Shown piece by piece: positions 52,735-60,740 of a DNA stretch of 64,000 nt. Numbering within the stretch: position 1 is the stretch's first letter; each line of letters opens with the position of its first letter. Below the pieces are notes generated by a model that was not told the origin of the DNA, did not search any database, and saw only the letters and a list, made by a program, of their open reading frames with translations. Origin of the DNA: Candidatus Desulfosporosinus nitrosoreducens (GTDB lineage Bacteria; Bacillota; Desulfitobacteriia; Desulfitobacteriales; Desulfitobacteriaceae); NCBI RefSeq assembly GCF_030954495.1, contig NZ_JAVHUW010000083.1:1-64000 (forward strand). The letters run 5' to 3'. The position numbers were made by a program, and so were the translations under genes.

Positions 52735-52839
52735 AATGCCTGAATGCATTTAACCATGCATTTAGGCATTACGGGAACCAAAGCCAATAGACTAGCTCTT
52801 CTGACAATAGTGTTCTTAAGGAAAATGCAGATTTGCATT
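52735..52839 (+). promoter_or_regulatory. Three AATGC-N-TGCAT palindromes (candidate enhancer sites)
   Basis: AATGCCTGAATGCATT (52735-52750), its inverted copy at 52755-52770, and AATGCAGATTTGCATT (52824-52839) lie 70-180 bp upstream of the sigma-54 promoter at 52912. This is the usual place for activator binding sites. The two sites after the activator gene share the pattern. Confidence 0.65.
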
Positions 52840-52911
52840 TTGCACCACTAAAAAAGCCGCAAAGAGTTAGTCCAACTGTTGATTTCAGAAAATTTGAATA
52901 TGTCAATCAAT

Positions 52912-52928
52912 TGGCATGGGAATTGCAC
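52912..52928 (+). promoter_or_regulatory. Sigma-54 promoter for the CoA-transferase operon
   Basis: TGGCAT-GGGAA-TTGCAC matches the -24/-12 consensus. Downstream lies AAAGGAGGTGAT (52954-52965), a near-perfect ribosome binding site with no start codon at proper spacing; the nearest ATG is 52984. Tiny frames follow: 13 codons at 52984-53025 and 12 codons at 53012-53050. The first gene starts at 53071. Confidence 0.85.
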
Positions 52929-53070
52929 TTCTAAAAAGTAGAATTGCCAAGACAAAGGAGGTGATAACTTAACTCTAACTCTAATGGATTTGTATTTAAA
53001 GGAAAAAAATTATGGCCATAAATGAATTAGAAAATGGTATTGGATATTAGGAAACGGTGAGGTGAATCCG

Positions 53071-53376
53071 ATGGAAAATACGTCAATCGTCGCTGAGAAA
53101 TTAGTCTCCAATTTTCAACAAATCATGCCAAGAGTTTGGTGTGACAATTCTCTTTTAAGTGGTCTGGAAGAAGTGCGGGGAAATTTGGAGCAAATCATGA
53201 ACACAGCGCCAAAGAGCCGGGAAATTTTAGGCCAATTGGGTGAAGTTCCGGCTCATTTGGAAGCTCTGCAAAAAGAATGGGATCACAAAAGTGAAGTTTT
53301 GCAAAACTTCATGGCAGCGCTGACTCTGGTGTTAAAACAATTTCGTGAAGAGCGTCAACAATTGGTTGGCAAATAA
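53071..53376 (+). CDS. Small uncharacterised protein (101 aa) in the CoA-transferase operon
   Basis: About 101 residues, mainly helical, with repeated Leu/Glu heptad-like spacing (LEEVRGNLEQIMNTAPKSRE; LQKEWDHKSEVLQNFMAALT), so possibly a coiled coil. ATG 53071 follows GAGGTG. I do not recognise the family. First gene after the sigma-54 promoter and followed by a second small gene 28 bp on, so the pair is likely part of the pathway, for example a small partner or assembly protein. Confidence 0.65.
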   Translation: MENTSIVAEKLVSNFQQIMPRVWCDNSLLSGLEEVRGNLEQIMNTAPKSREILGQLGEVPAHLEALQKEWDHKSEVLQNFMAALTLVLKQFREERQQLVGK

Positions 53377-53404
53377 CAAAGTAAAAAGGAAAAGAGAGGG
53401 AACT

Positions 53405-53644
53405 ATGCTGAGGCTTTATTGGGAAAACATACCCTTGCTGGCCGTGCTTGAACAACATCTCAGACAATGGGGGGATGTCGCCAGGATCAATAAGCGGACA
53501 CTTCGCCTCATTCCCGCAGATTTGCAGATTCCGCCCATTTATATTGATCAGAATGGTTCAATTGACGTGCCGGTTTCCGGACTTGATCTGTTCGAGCGAG
53601 AGGATTGTATCGAAAGATTGGAACAATGGCTTGGAATGAGCTGA
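53405..53644 (+). CDS. Small uncharacterised protein (79 aa) in the CoA-transferase operon
   Basis: The 79-residue product begins MLRLYWENIPLLAVLEQHLR and ends with LFEREDCIERLEQWLGMS. It contains PADLQIPPIYIDQNGSIDVP, and no membrane segment or known motif. ATG 53405 follows AGAGAGGGAA. Placed between the 101-residue gene and gctA, it probably works with one of them. Unknown family. Confidence 0.6.
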   Translation: MLRLYWENIPLLAVLEQHLRQWGDVARINKRTLRLIPADLQIPPIYIDQNGSIDVPVSGLDLFEREDCIERLEQWLGMS

Positions 53645-53662
53645 TTTTAGGAGGGGACCATA

Positions 53663-54778
53663 TTGACTGATTGGAAGTCAAAAGTGATGTCGGCCCAAGA
53701 GGCGGTCCAGCGCTTTATACCGCCGGGAACACATATTGCCTTTGGCGGCTTTACCATTCTGCGCAGGCCGATGGCTATTGCCCGTGAAATCCTTCGTCAA
53801 GGAGTAGGGGAGCTCTATCTGACGATGAATGGCGGAACTTTGTGTGAAGAGATGCTTGCGGGAGCGGGTTTAGTAAAATGGCTGGAAAGCACCTACTTAG
53901 GCTTAGAAGGCGGTATGCCCGTCGCCTATGGAATGCGCAAAGCTATCGAAGAAGGCGAAATAGAACTGCTCGAAGATTATACCAATTGGAGTTTTGCCCT
54001 GCGCACGGTAGCCGGCCGGTACGGATTGCCCTTTATGCCTTGTTTAGGGGATATAGGAAGTGACTTGGTCAATTATGACGTATTTGGCAAGGCCGGACTG
54101 AGAGGAAAAAATGAACAGGGCGAATGGATTCATCCGGGAATTCCTCCCCATAAATATGCGATCTTAGACGATCCCTTCGAGGGCTGGGGGCTCAGACCTC
54201 ATAAATTCCGCAGTGGAGAAGACACCTGCGGCAACAAGACAAATAGCTATCGCCAGGGCGGCGTGGCCTCCAGCAACTATACAGGAAAAGCGGGAGTTAA
54301 GGTTGCTTTAGTACCGCCTATTTTGCCGGAGGTCTGTGTGGTACATGCACAACGTGTGGCGCTGGATGGGACAGTGCGTTTTGAGGGTCTCGTGGGGCCG
54401 GATATTGATCAATCATTGTGCGGCCGGATCTTAATCGTGGAATGTGAGCGGATTTGCCCGCCTGAAGAGCTGCGTCACAGCCCGGAGAAAAATCAGATCG
54501 CTGCTCACGCCGTTCATGCTATCGTGGAAGCCCCCTTCGGCTGCTATCCCTCCGCAGTTCCCAATTATTATGATTATGATTACGGCTGGTTTAAACATTA
54601 TGTCAAGGAAGTCAACCATAAATCAAGGTCGGAAGTCAAAGCCTATTGGTCGGAAACAGTTGGTTCAACCAAGGATGATTGGGATTATCTGCTTCGGGTT
54701 GTGGGCTTGGATAAGCTCTTTTCCTTAAGAGCCGATCCGCAATATCACTATAATCCAACCATCGAACGCTTTAAGTAA
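53663..54778 (+). CDS. gctA: CoA transferase subunit A (GctA-like)
   Basis: This 371-residue protein starts at TTG, 7 bases after GGAGG. Family I CoA transferase alpha subunit: RFIPPGTHIAFGGFTILRRP at about 18-37, then GAGLVKWLESTYLGLEGG and LPFMPCLGDIGSDL. It is longer than Acidaminococcus GctA. With the next gene it moves CoA between an acyl-CoA donor and a carboxylic acid such as glutaconate or glutarate. Substrate unproven; hydrolase relatives of this fold also exist. Confidence 0.82.
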   Translation: MTDWKSKVMSAQEAVQRFIPPGTHIAFGGFTILRRPMAIAREILRQGVGELYLTMNGGTLCEEMLAGAGLVKWLESTYLGLEGGMPVAYGMRKAIEEGEIELLEDYTNWSFALRTVAGRYGLPFMPCLGDIGSDLVNYDVFGKAGLRGKNEQGEWIHPGIPPHKYAILDDPFEGWGLRPHKFRSGEDTCGNKTNSYRQGGVASSNYTGKAGVKVALVPPILPEVCVVHAQRVALDGTVRFEGLVGPDIDQSLCGRILIVECERICPPEELRHSPEKNQIAAHAVHAIVEAPFGCYPSAVPNYYDYDYGWFKHYVKEVNHKSRSEVKAYWSETVGSTKDDWDYLLRVVGLDKLFSLRADPQYHYNPTIERFK

Positions 54779-54793
54779 GGAGGTGAAGAAAAA

Positions 54794-55660
54794 ATGAGCA
54801 TTGACCAATCTTATCTGGAGTATCTGGACCGCACGGGCTTAAAAGCTGAGGAATGTACTCAAATGGAGCTGCTTGCGGTTGCCACCAAAAGGGAGATTCC
54901 CAACGGAGCGTTTATTTTTGTGGGAACCGGGCTGCCCTTGCTTGCGGGCATGTTGGCCCAACATACCGCCGCGCCGGACATGACCATGATCCTTGAAGCG
55001 GGGACCGTGGGACCGACGATTAAACATTTGCCTGTGTCCGTAGCGGATACACGTGCAGCTTATCAGGCCTCGGTGTTGTCTACGGTTGCCGACGCTTTTG
55101 GAACAATTGCCTGCCGCGGCTTCTGTACCTTAGGGTTGCTGGGAGCCGCCGAGTGTGATATGTATGGAAACTTAAATTCCAGCGCCGTAGGCGGATATTG
55201 GCCCGCAGGCGTTTCCGGGCAGGGACGAGGACCGGCAACTCGCTTGACAGGGAGTGGCGGAGCCAATAGTATTGCTTCCCTGGCGGATAAAATTATCGTT
55301 TCGATGGTACACGAGAAGCGTCGTATGGTCGAAAGAGTGGAATATTTAACATCGCCTTGCGGAATGCGCGGTCCTCAAGGTGAGACGCGCTTTGATTACG
55401 GCCTGTTTCGCGGCGGGGATTTGGTGGTGATCAGTGACTTGGGAATCCTGCGCCCGAATCCGGAAACGGGTATTTTGGAATTGGATATGTATTATCCCGG
55501 TGTGAGTCCGGAATTTATCCGGGAAAATACAGGTTGGTCTCTCAAGATTGAGCAGGCCCGGGAAATGGAGCCTCCGACATTTGAGGAACTCCGGATTCTG
55601 CGAACGCTGGTAGATCCTGATCGTCTGTTCCTTGGACGTAAAAGTAAACGCAAAACCTAA
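54794..55660 (+). CDS. gctB: CoA transferase subunit B (GctB-like)
   Basis: This 288-residue protein is the beta partner. FIFVGTGLPLLAGMLAQHTA is followed by MILEAGTVGP, where the Glu in the E-A-G position is the residue that carries CoA in the family. The middle GNLNSSAVGG and GSGGANSIASLADK segments match family I enzymes. ATG 54794 follows AAGGAGGTG. It lies 15 bp after gctA. Confidence 0.82.
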   Translation: MSIDQSYLEYLDRTGLKAEECTQMELLAVATKREIPNGAFIFVGTGLPLLAGMLAQHTAAPDMTMILEAGTVGPTIKHLPVSVADTRAAYQASVLSTVADAFGTIACRGFCTLGLLGAAECDMYGNLNSSAVGGYWPAGVSGQGRGPATRLTGSGGANSIASLADKIIVSMVHEKRRMVERVEYLTSPCGMRGPQGETRFDYGLFRGGDLVVISDLGILRPNPETGILELDMYYPGVSPEFIRENTGWSLKIEQAREMEPPTFEELRILRTLVDPDRLFLGRKSKRKT

Positions 55661-55745
55661 GGCCACAACTATTTCCTGTCATTTATTATAGGATCTCTAT
55701 CCCATTTTGGCGGTGCCTAAATTAAGAAGGTAGGAGGAACAAAGT

Positions 55746-57155
55746 ATGCATCTTACGACAGTTCATATTATCTTCGTTATGTTGGCAGTGATTTTTGTCA
55801 TAGGTGTCGGTGTTTATTCTGGAACACGTGTGAAGAGCGCCGAGGATTTTGCCGGAGGAGGCAGAGCTTCGGCCCCGCTTGTTGCGGGTATCATCATGGG
55901 GACTCTGGTGGGCGGATCATCGACGGTTGGTACGGCTCAGCTTGCTTTTCAATTCGGAATATCCGCTTGGTGGTTTACTTTAGGTGCGGGGATTGGCTGT
56001 TTGGTGCTGGGACTTTTTTTGGCAAAGCCTTTGCGCGAGTCGGGAAAAGAAACTATCCCCCAATTTTTGGTCGAGACTTATGGCCCGAATTCCGGACCGA
56101 TAACGACTGTTTTCAGTTCCATAGGAATTTTCCTTAATGTTGTTGCTCAAATTCTGGCCGCCGATGCTTTATTAACTTCCATGTTTGGGCTTAGTCCGAT
56201 AACCGGGTCTATTATAGCCATAATCTTAGTTGTCTTATATGTATTTTTCGGCGGCAATGCTGGTTCAGGAATGACAGGGGTTGCCAAGCTGGTGCTGCTC
56301 TACTTATCTTTGATCGTTGTGGGGGTTTTGGCCTATAGCATGGCGGGAGGAGCAGCGGGCATAACAAGCCACTTCCCGGCTTTCCCAACCTTTAGCTTAT
56401 TTGGACGTGGCTTTGCGGTTGACTTTGCAGCCGGTTTTTCCCTGGTTGTTGGCGTCATATCGACGCAAACCTATTTCGGAGCCTTATTTGCCGGTAAAGA
56501 TGCAGCCACCGCGCGGCGTGGGGCACTGATTTCCGCAATTTTAATTCCCCCTACCGGAATAGCGGGAATATTAGTAGGTTTGTATATGAAAATGAACTTT
56601 CCCAAGATGAATGCTGCCGAGGCTTTACCGACCTTTGTTATCAACTATCTGCCTCCGTGGTTCAGCGGCATTGTTTTAGGGACCCTTTTAATCGCCGTGG
56701 TGGGAACAGGAGCAGGTTTAGTTCTGGGAATCAGCACGATGTTAACTAAGGATGTCTATAAACGATTCATCTCGCCCCAAGCGAGTGACCGGACTATCCT
56801 GTTTGTTTCCAGAGGCCTTTTGGTTGTCGTTGCAGCCATAAATCTCTTATTTGTGACCGGAAACTTGAAGTCTTTGATTTTACAGTGGTCTTTCCTGTCC
56901 ATGGGACTCAGAGGATGTACCGTATGTATGCCCCTCTTAGGAGCTATTTTCTTTAAAAATAAAGTGAGTTACAAAGCCGGTTTAATCGCCCTTGTGATCG
57001 GTCCTGCTTCCTGCTTGCTTTGGAAACTGCTGAATCCTAAGGGTATGGACCCGCTGTATGCCGGATTACTGGCCAGCATTATCTGTCTGGTCATTGGTTC
57101 CCTCATCTTTCCGGCTAAGAAAACCCCGCTTTTGGAGAAAGGGCTTAAAGGGTGA
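55746..57155 (+). CDS. Sodium:solute symporter (SSS family)
   Basis: This 469-residue protein has about 12-13 helices. It begins HIIFVMLAVIFVIGVGVYSG and includes the SSS signature region SAEDFAGGGRASAPLVAGII and GISAWWFTLGAGIG. It brings in a substrate with Na+; in this operon that is probably the acid degraded by the CoA-transferase pathway. The Na+ gradient made by the decarboxylase could drive it. ATG 55746 follows GTAGGAGG. The next gene begins 128 bp on and may belong to another unit. Confidence 0.88.
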   Translation: MHLTTVHIIFVMLAVIFVIGVGVYSGTRVKSAEDFAGGGRASAPLVAGIIMGTLVGGSSTVGTAQLAFQFGISAWWFTLGAGIGCLVLGLFLAKPLRESGKETIPQFLVETYGPNSGPITTVFSSIGIFLNVVAQILAADALLTSMFGLSPITGSIIAIILVVLYVFFGGNAGSGMTGVAKLVLLYLSLIVVGVLAYSMAGGAAGITSHFPAFPTFSLFGRGFAVDFAAGFSLVVGVISTQTYFGALFAGKDAATARRGALISAILIPPTGIAGILVGLYMKMNFPKMNAAEALPTFVINYLPPWFSGIVLGTLLIAVVGTGAGLVLGISTMLTKDVYKRFISPQASDRTILFVSRGLLVVVAAINLLFVTGNLKSLILQWSFLSMGLRGCTVCMPLLGAIFFKNKVSYKAGLIALVIGPASCLLWKLLNPKGMDPLYAGLLASIICLVIGSLIFPAKKTPLLEKGLKG

Positions 57156-57283
57156 TTTAGAGTTTGTTGGGGAAATGAAGGTATAGCCTAACGACGCTAG
57201 TTTCAGGTAGGGTGTAGTCAAAGAAAGAGCAGGAGATTCCTTCCTTAATATAGAATAGATTCAAAGCAGTGAGGAGGGAGTTT

Positions 57284-58267
57284 GTGCCGAAGGAATTGAC
57301 TCATTGGCATATAGCCGGTGCGGCTGTGCAAAAGGGAATTCCCGCTCAGCTTGGAAAAATGATTGTGAGCAATCCGGCTCTTTTTTATCTGGGGGCCATA
57401 GCGCATGATATCGCTTTCTATGACTTGTCTCAGCCTCCGGAAGCGAGGATTGAGCGAATCTCCAACCAGCTTCATGGCGTTGACGGAGAAAATACGTTGC
57501 TGCCCCTTATTGCCATGATGGAAAAAGCTCTTTGCCGGAACGAGGCGGAAGCGCTATTGGCCTTTTTGCTGGGTATGCTGACTCATTTTGTGGCGGACAG
57601 CACCTTTCATCCGATGGTTTACTATATGAGCGGAAATTATTTTGCCAATTCTGCCGCAGAACGGGAGAAGGCCGTATTTCGGCATCGGCTGTTAGAAACC
57701 GCTATTGATCTTTGGCTGGAGACCGTTGATCCCCTTGAATATCCTTCGGATTTAATCCACCTTTGGCGGGAGGCGGGGGAAGCCGGACGACAGGCCTTGC
57801 GGCTCTTGGTGGAGCACTATACTTATAATGGGGACAAGAGCGTTCCCGCGCATTTTAAAATTGCCTGGCGGAATCACCGGTTTTTGCAGACAGCTTTTCG
57901 TTGGTCAACACCCCGGCTAATCTTAACTCTTTACCGGCGTTTCGGAAATCCGGCGGCTGAGAAAGAGGAGGCTCTGTTTTATCCTCAGCGCTTTGATTTA
58001 GCGTTTTTTGATTCGGCTCTGCACTGGCTTCATCCCGTGACGGGAGAAGCTTATGAGATGAGCTTAGGGCAATTATTTGACGGAGCTGTGGAGAAGGTGG
58101 CTTCTTTGTTCCATGATTTGGGTTTGGTCTCAAGAGATGCCTGGCCTGATCTCCTGCGCAGCTATTCCCCCCTGTCCCTGGACAGCGGTCTGCCCTATGT
58201 TTCTGTGAAGCAGATGACCTTCTTTCGGCCGGACCCCATTGAAGAGCCCTTGCGCAAAGGCTTATAG
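57284..58267 (+). CDS. Zinc-dependent phospholipase C-like protein
   Basis: About 327 residues. The N-terminal THWHIAGAAVQKGIPAQ and LFYLGAIAHDIAFYDLS segments carry the His/Asp ligands of the zinc-dependent PLC family, with LGMLTHFVADSTFHPMVYYM near 110. No signal peptide is seen, so it is probably cytoplasmic. GTG 57284 follows GAGGAGGGAG; a GTG at 57269 is the alternative. The substrate is unknown. Confidence 0.78.
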   Translation: MPKELTHWHIAGAAVQKGIPAQLGKMIVSNPALFYLGAIAHDIAFYDLSQPPEARIERISNQLHGVDGENTLLPLIAMMEKALCRNEAEALLAFLLGMLTHFVADSTFHPMVYYMSGNYFANSAAEREKAVFRHRLLETAIDLWLETVDPLEYPSDLIHLWREAGEAGRQALRLLVEHYTYNGDKSVPAHFKIAWRNHRFLQTAFRWSTPRLILTLYRRFGNPAAEKEEALFYPQRFDLAFFDSALHWLHPVTGEAYEMSLGQLFDGAVEKVASLFHDLGLVSRDAWPDLLRSYSPLSLDSGLPYVSVKQMTFFRPDPIEEPLRKGL

Positions 58268-58290
58268 GGAAGTTGTTCAGGCTAAGTTTC

Positions 58291-58329
58291 AAAATTAAAA
58301 CTCCGAGAAGTGCTCGGAGTTTTAATTTT
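58291..58329. terminator. Bidirectional terminator
   Basis: The 17-bp perfect stem 58291-58307/58313-58329 (core ACTCCGAG/CTCGGAGT) has AAAATT and AATTTT ends and T-runs on both strands. It serves the phospholipase gene and the small minus-strand gene that converges on it. Confidence 0.95.
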
Positions 58330-58369
58330 TTCTGGCAAACTGTTGTTAAGTTAGGTATAGTTAAAGTTA

Positions 58370-58546
58370 TTAATTCGTCATATCCATTTCGTCGTTTTCG
58401 CCTAAATCTGAGCAGCACCTATTTCCTCGTGAGACGATGGCATAACCATACTGTTCGGATTTTCGTCCTAAGAAAAAGGCTGCAATGAGACTAAGCAAAA
58501 AAAACAAGCCGTGAGAATGGTAGTGTTGCCGTTGCTGATAAAACAT
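58370..58546 (-). CDS. Hidden small membrane protein (58 aa)
   Basis: On the minus strand ATG 58546 has AAAGGAGG 6 bases upstream, a very strong ribosome binding site. It opens a 58-codon frame beginning MFYQQRQHYHSHGLFFLLSL. A His/Gln-rich N-terminus precedes one hydrophobic helix (LFFLLSLIAAFFLG), then a soluble tail with a CC pair. The bidirectional terminator lies 40 bp after its stop. The family is unknown. An overlapping plus-strand frame lacks such signals. Confidence 0.65.
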   Translation of the reverse strand: MFYQQRQHYHSHGLFFLLSLIAAFFLGRKSEQYGYAIVSRGNRCCSDLGENDEMDMTN

Positions 58547-58639
58547 GCTAATCCTCCTTTCTTACGTATTAGATTTGCCTGTTTAATGGAAAATCATCCG
58601 GGTAATATAAGGAAAAATTAAATGGAGGGACTGTCTGTC

Positions 58640-59302
58640 ATGCGTTATGAACTGTTGCTTTGGGATCTGGATGGGACGTTAACCGATCCTAAAGCAGGTA
58701 TTACTCGTTCCGTGCAATATGCACTGCAAAAGCTTGGTTTGCCCTTTCCCCACGAAGACGCTCTGGAATGGGTTATCGGACCGCCTTTAAAAGAAAGCTT
58801 CAAACTCCTGCTGCACACAAATGACGACGCCTTGCTTGATCAGGCGGTAGGTTTTTATCGGGAGCGTTATCGGGACATCGGCATGTATGAAAATATCGTT
58901 TATCCCGGAATTCCGAAATTGTTGGCCCGGCTCCAGGAAAAGGGCTGTCAGAATTTCCTGGCAACCTCCAAACCCAGAATCTTTGCGGAAAAAATTCTGC
59001 AACACTTTTCTTTGGCCGGCTGTTTCAGTGTTGTGATGGGAAGCGAGCTGAACGGCAACTTCGTGGAAAAGGACGATTTAATCCGGGAGGTTTTAAAACA
59101 GGTGCCGGCACGGCTGCTGTCCCGAACAGTCATGATCGGGGATAGGCGCTACGATGTTCAAGGGGCCAGAGCCAATAACCTTAAAGTTATTTCCGTCGGC
59201 TATGGTTACGGGACGAGGGAGGAACTGCAAGCGGCTGCTCCTGATTATTTTGTCTCCAGCGTTGAGGAATTGGCGAGGTTACTTTTAAACACAAACGAGT
59301 GA
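58640..59302 (+). CDS. HAD-family hydrolase
   Basis: About 220 residues. Motif I is LLWDLDGTLTDPK at about 5-17, motif II LATSKPRI near 112 (with Ser and Lys), then the VEKDDLIREVL region, and motif IV MIGDRRYDVQGARANNL near 165. The cap type matches phosphoglycolate phosphatase/5'-nucleotidase-like (YjjG/Gph) enzymes. ATG 58640 is preferred because GGAGGG lies 9 bases upstream. Substrate unknown. Confidence 0.85.
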   Translation: MRYELLLWDLDGTLTDPKAGITRSVQYALQKLGLPFPHEDALEWVIGPPLKESFKLLLHTNDDALLDQAVGFYRERYRDIGMYENIVYPGIPKLLARLQEKGCQNFLATSKPRIFAEKILQHFSLAGCFSVVMGSELNGNFVEKDDLIREVLKQVPARLLSRTVMIGDRRYDVQGARANNLKVISVGYGYGTREELQAAAPDYFVSSVEELARLLLNTNE

Positions 59303-59353
59303 TACCTAACTTTTGAGAATTCTTTTTTAAGCCTCAGAAGTCTTTAAGAGTGG

Positions 59354-59617
59354 TTATTCTCTAATTTCGCAGTCCTGGGTATGGTTTATCGGGTATCGTA
59401 CTGCGGCATCAAAGTAGACAAAGCTTTCATCTTTTTCTTGCCTGACCATGCCTACGATACCCTCGTCGTTCGTTGTCTCCAGATAGTTCTGGACAAAATG
59501 CTGATAAGCGCGTTCCTCCCAGGGGTCGAGAAAGTCGGCGACAGTATTTAAATAACTCTCGATGGGAATTTTAAAATAACGATGATAGACTTGGAGTGTC
59601 GTTTCTGTTGAATGCAT
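59354..59617 (-). CDS. Small hypothetical protein (87 aa)
   Basis: This 87-residue soluble protein begins MHSTETTLQVYHRYFKIPIE, rich in Tyr, Asp and Glu, with VADFLDPWEERAYQHFVQNY in the middle. AAGGAGGAATTTAC precedes the ATG on the minus strand. I recognise no family. It is divergent from the CPBP protease gene. Confidence 0.7.
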   Translation of the reverse strand: MHSTETTLQVYHRYFKIPIESYLNTVADFLDPWEERAYQHFVQNYLETTNDEGIVGMVRQEKDESFVYFDAAVRYPINHTQDCEIRE

Positions 59618-59698
59618 GTAAATTCCTCCTTAAGGGCTAGTTTGAGAAAATCTTTAAGAAACTATGTGCCTGGTATAGTGGGAAGAAGGAGAGTGAGT

Positions 59699-60490
59699 AT
59701 GGACGAAGAAACCGAGTCAAATATTAAGGAAAAAATCAATCCGGACACGGATAAAAAAAACAATTTGGACGTTAATGAGAGAACAAATCCAAGTATATCC
59801 TGGTTTGAGCCTCCCCAACGAAGACTGAATTGGGTTGATCTGGTGGCCGTTTTGGGCGGAATTGTCGGCATCTATTTAATTCTGGCCTTAGGCACTATCT
59901 GGCTGATGAAGCGGTGGCCTAATGAACAGGTGCTGCTGTACTTAAATGCCTTTTTAACCCAGCTTTCATTTGCTCTTCTGATCTGGTTTCTTAAGACCGT
60001 ACGGCGTTGGCAGTGGCCGGATTTCGGCTGGAGGACCGTATCCCTGCGCAGAGCCCTGCCCAAAATCTTAGGTATCTATGGAGTCACCTGGATTGTCAAT
60101 ATTAGTTATGCCCTCTTTCTCTACCAGCATGGGATGTCCCCGCCGGCGACGGACGTTTATACAAAGCTTCTGGGACAATCATCAGGGCTCACTTTGCTGC
60201 TGAATCTGCTTTTGGCGGGTGTTCTGGCACCTGTGATTGAAGAAACTTTATTTCGAGGTCTTATTTTTGGGAGCTTGCGGGCTTATTGCGGCAAATGGAC
60301 AGCCACGGTAATCAGTGCCGCCATCTTTTCGGGTCTGCATTTTCAAGCTTACGGATTTTTACCGCGCTTTATTTTGGGAATTGCCTTAGTCTATCTTTTT
60401 GACAAGTACAAATCCCTATATCCTTCGGTTGCTCTTCACTCTTTAAACAACATAGTTGCTACCTTGCTGGCTTCAAAGCTGGCAGGCTGA
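59699..60490 (+). CDS. CPBP-family intramembrane metalloprotease
   Basis: About 263 residues. After a charged N-terminus come several helices and the CPBP motifs: EETLFRGLIFGSL near 180 (EExxxR), ISAAIFSGLHFQAYGF near 205 (FxxxH) and SVALHSLNN near 245 (HxxxN/B). These make the Glu/His active site of Abi-type proteases. Members process prenylated proteins or release anti-sigma factors; the target here is unknown. ATG 59699 follows AAGGAGAGTGAG. The gap 60491-60740 holds a weak hairpin (AACACT/AGTGTT) only. Confidence 0.85.
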   Translation: MDEETESNIKEKINPDTDKKNNLDVNERTNPSISWFEPPQRRLNWVDLVAVLGGIVGIYLILALGTIWLMKRWPNEQVLLYLNAFLTQLSFALLIWFLKTVRRWQWPDFGWRTVSLRRALPKILGIYGVTWIVNISYALFLYQHGMSPPATDVYTKLLGQSSGLTLLLNLLLAGVLAPVIEETLFRGLIFGSLRAYCGKWTATVISAAIFSGLHFQAYGFLPRFILGIALVYLFDKYKSLYPSVALHSLNNIVATLLASKLAG

Positions 60491-60740
60491 TGCCGGGTCA
60501 GTATAAGGGCCTTGAACACTTCTTCCGAAGGTTCGAGGCCCTCAGTGTTTGTTAAGTTAATGTATTTCACTCAATGAATGCAGGTCAATATTCAGAAAGA
60601 AGTTTTCAGCTCAGCCTTGTGCTGGGCTAATTATTTTGCAGGCTGAAAAAGGGCAGGGAATAATTTGAAATTATTGACAAAGACTAAAAGTAAATCACGA
60701 TCATGAGATGGGACGGTCTTCTGGCCGGGGGAGGGAGAGT

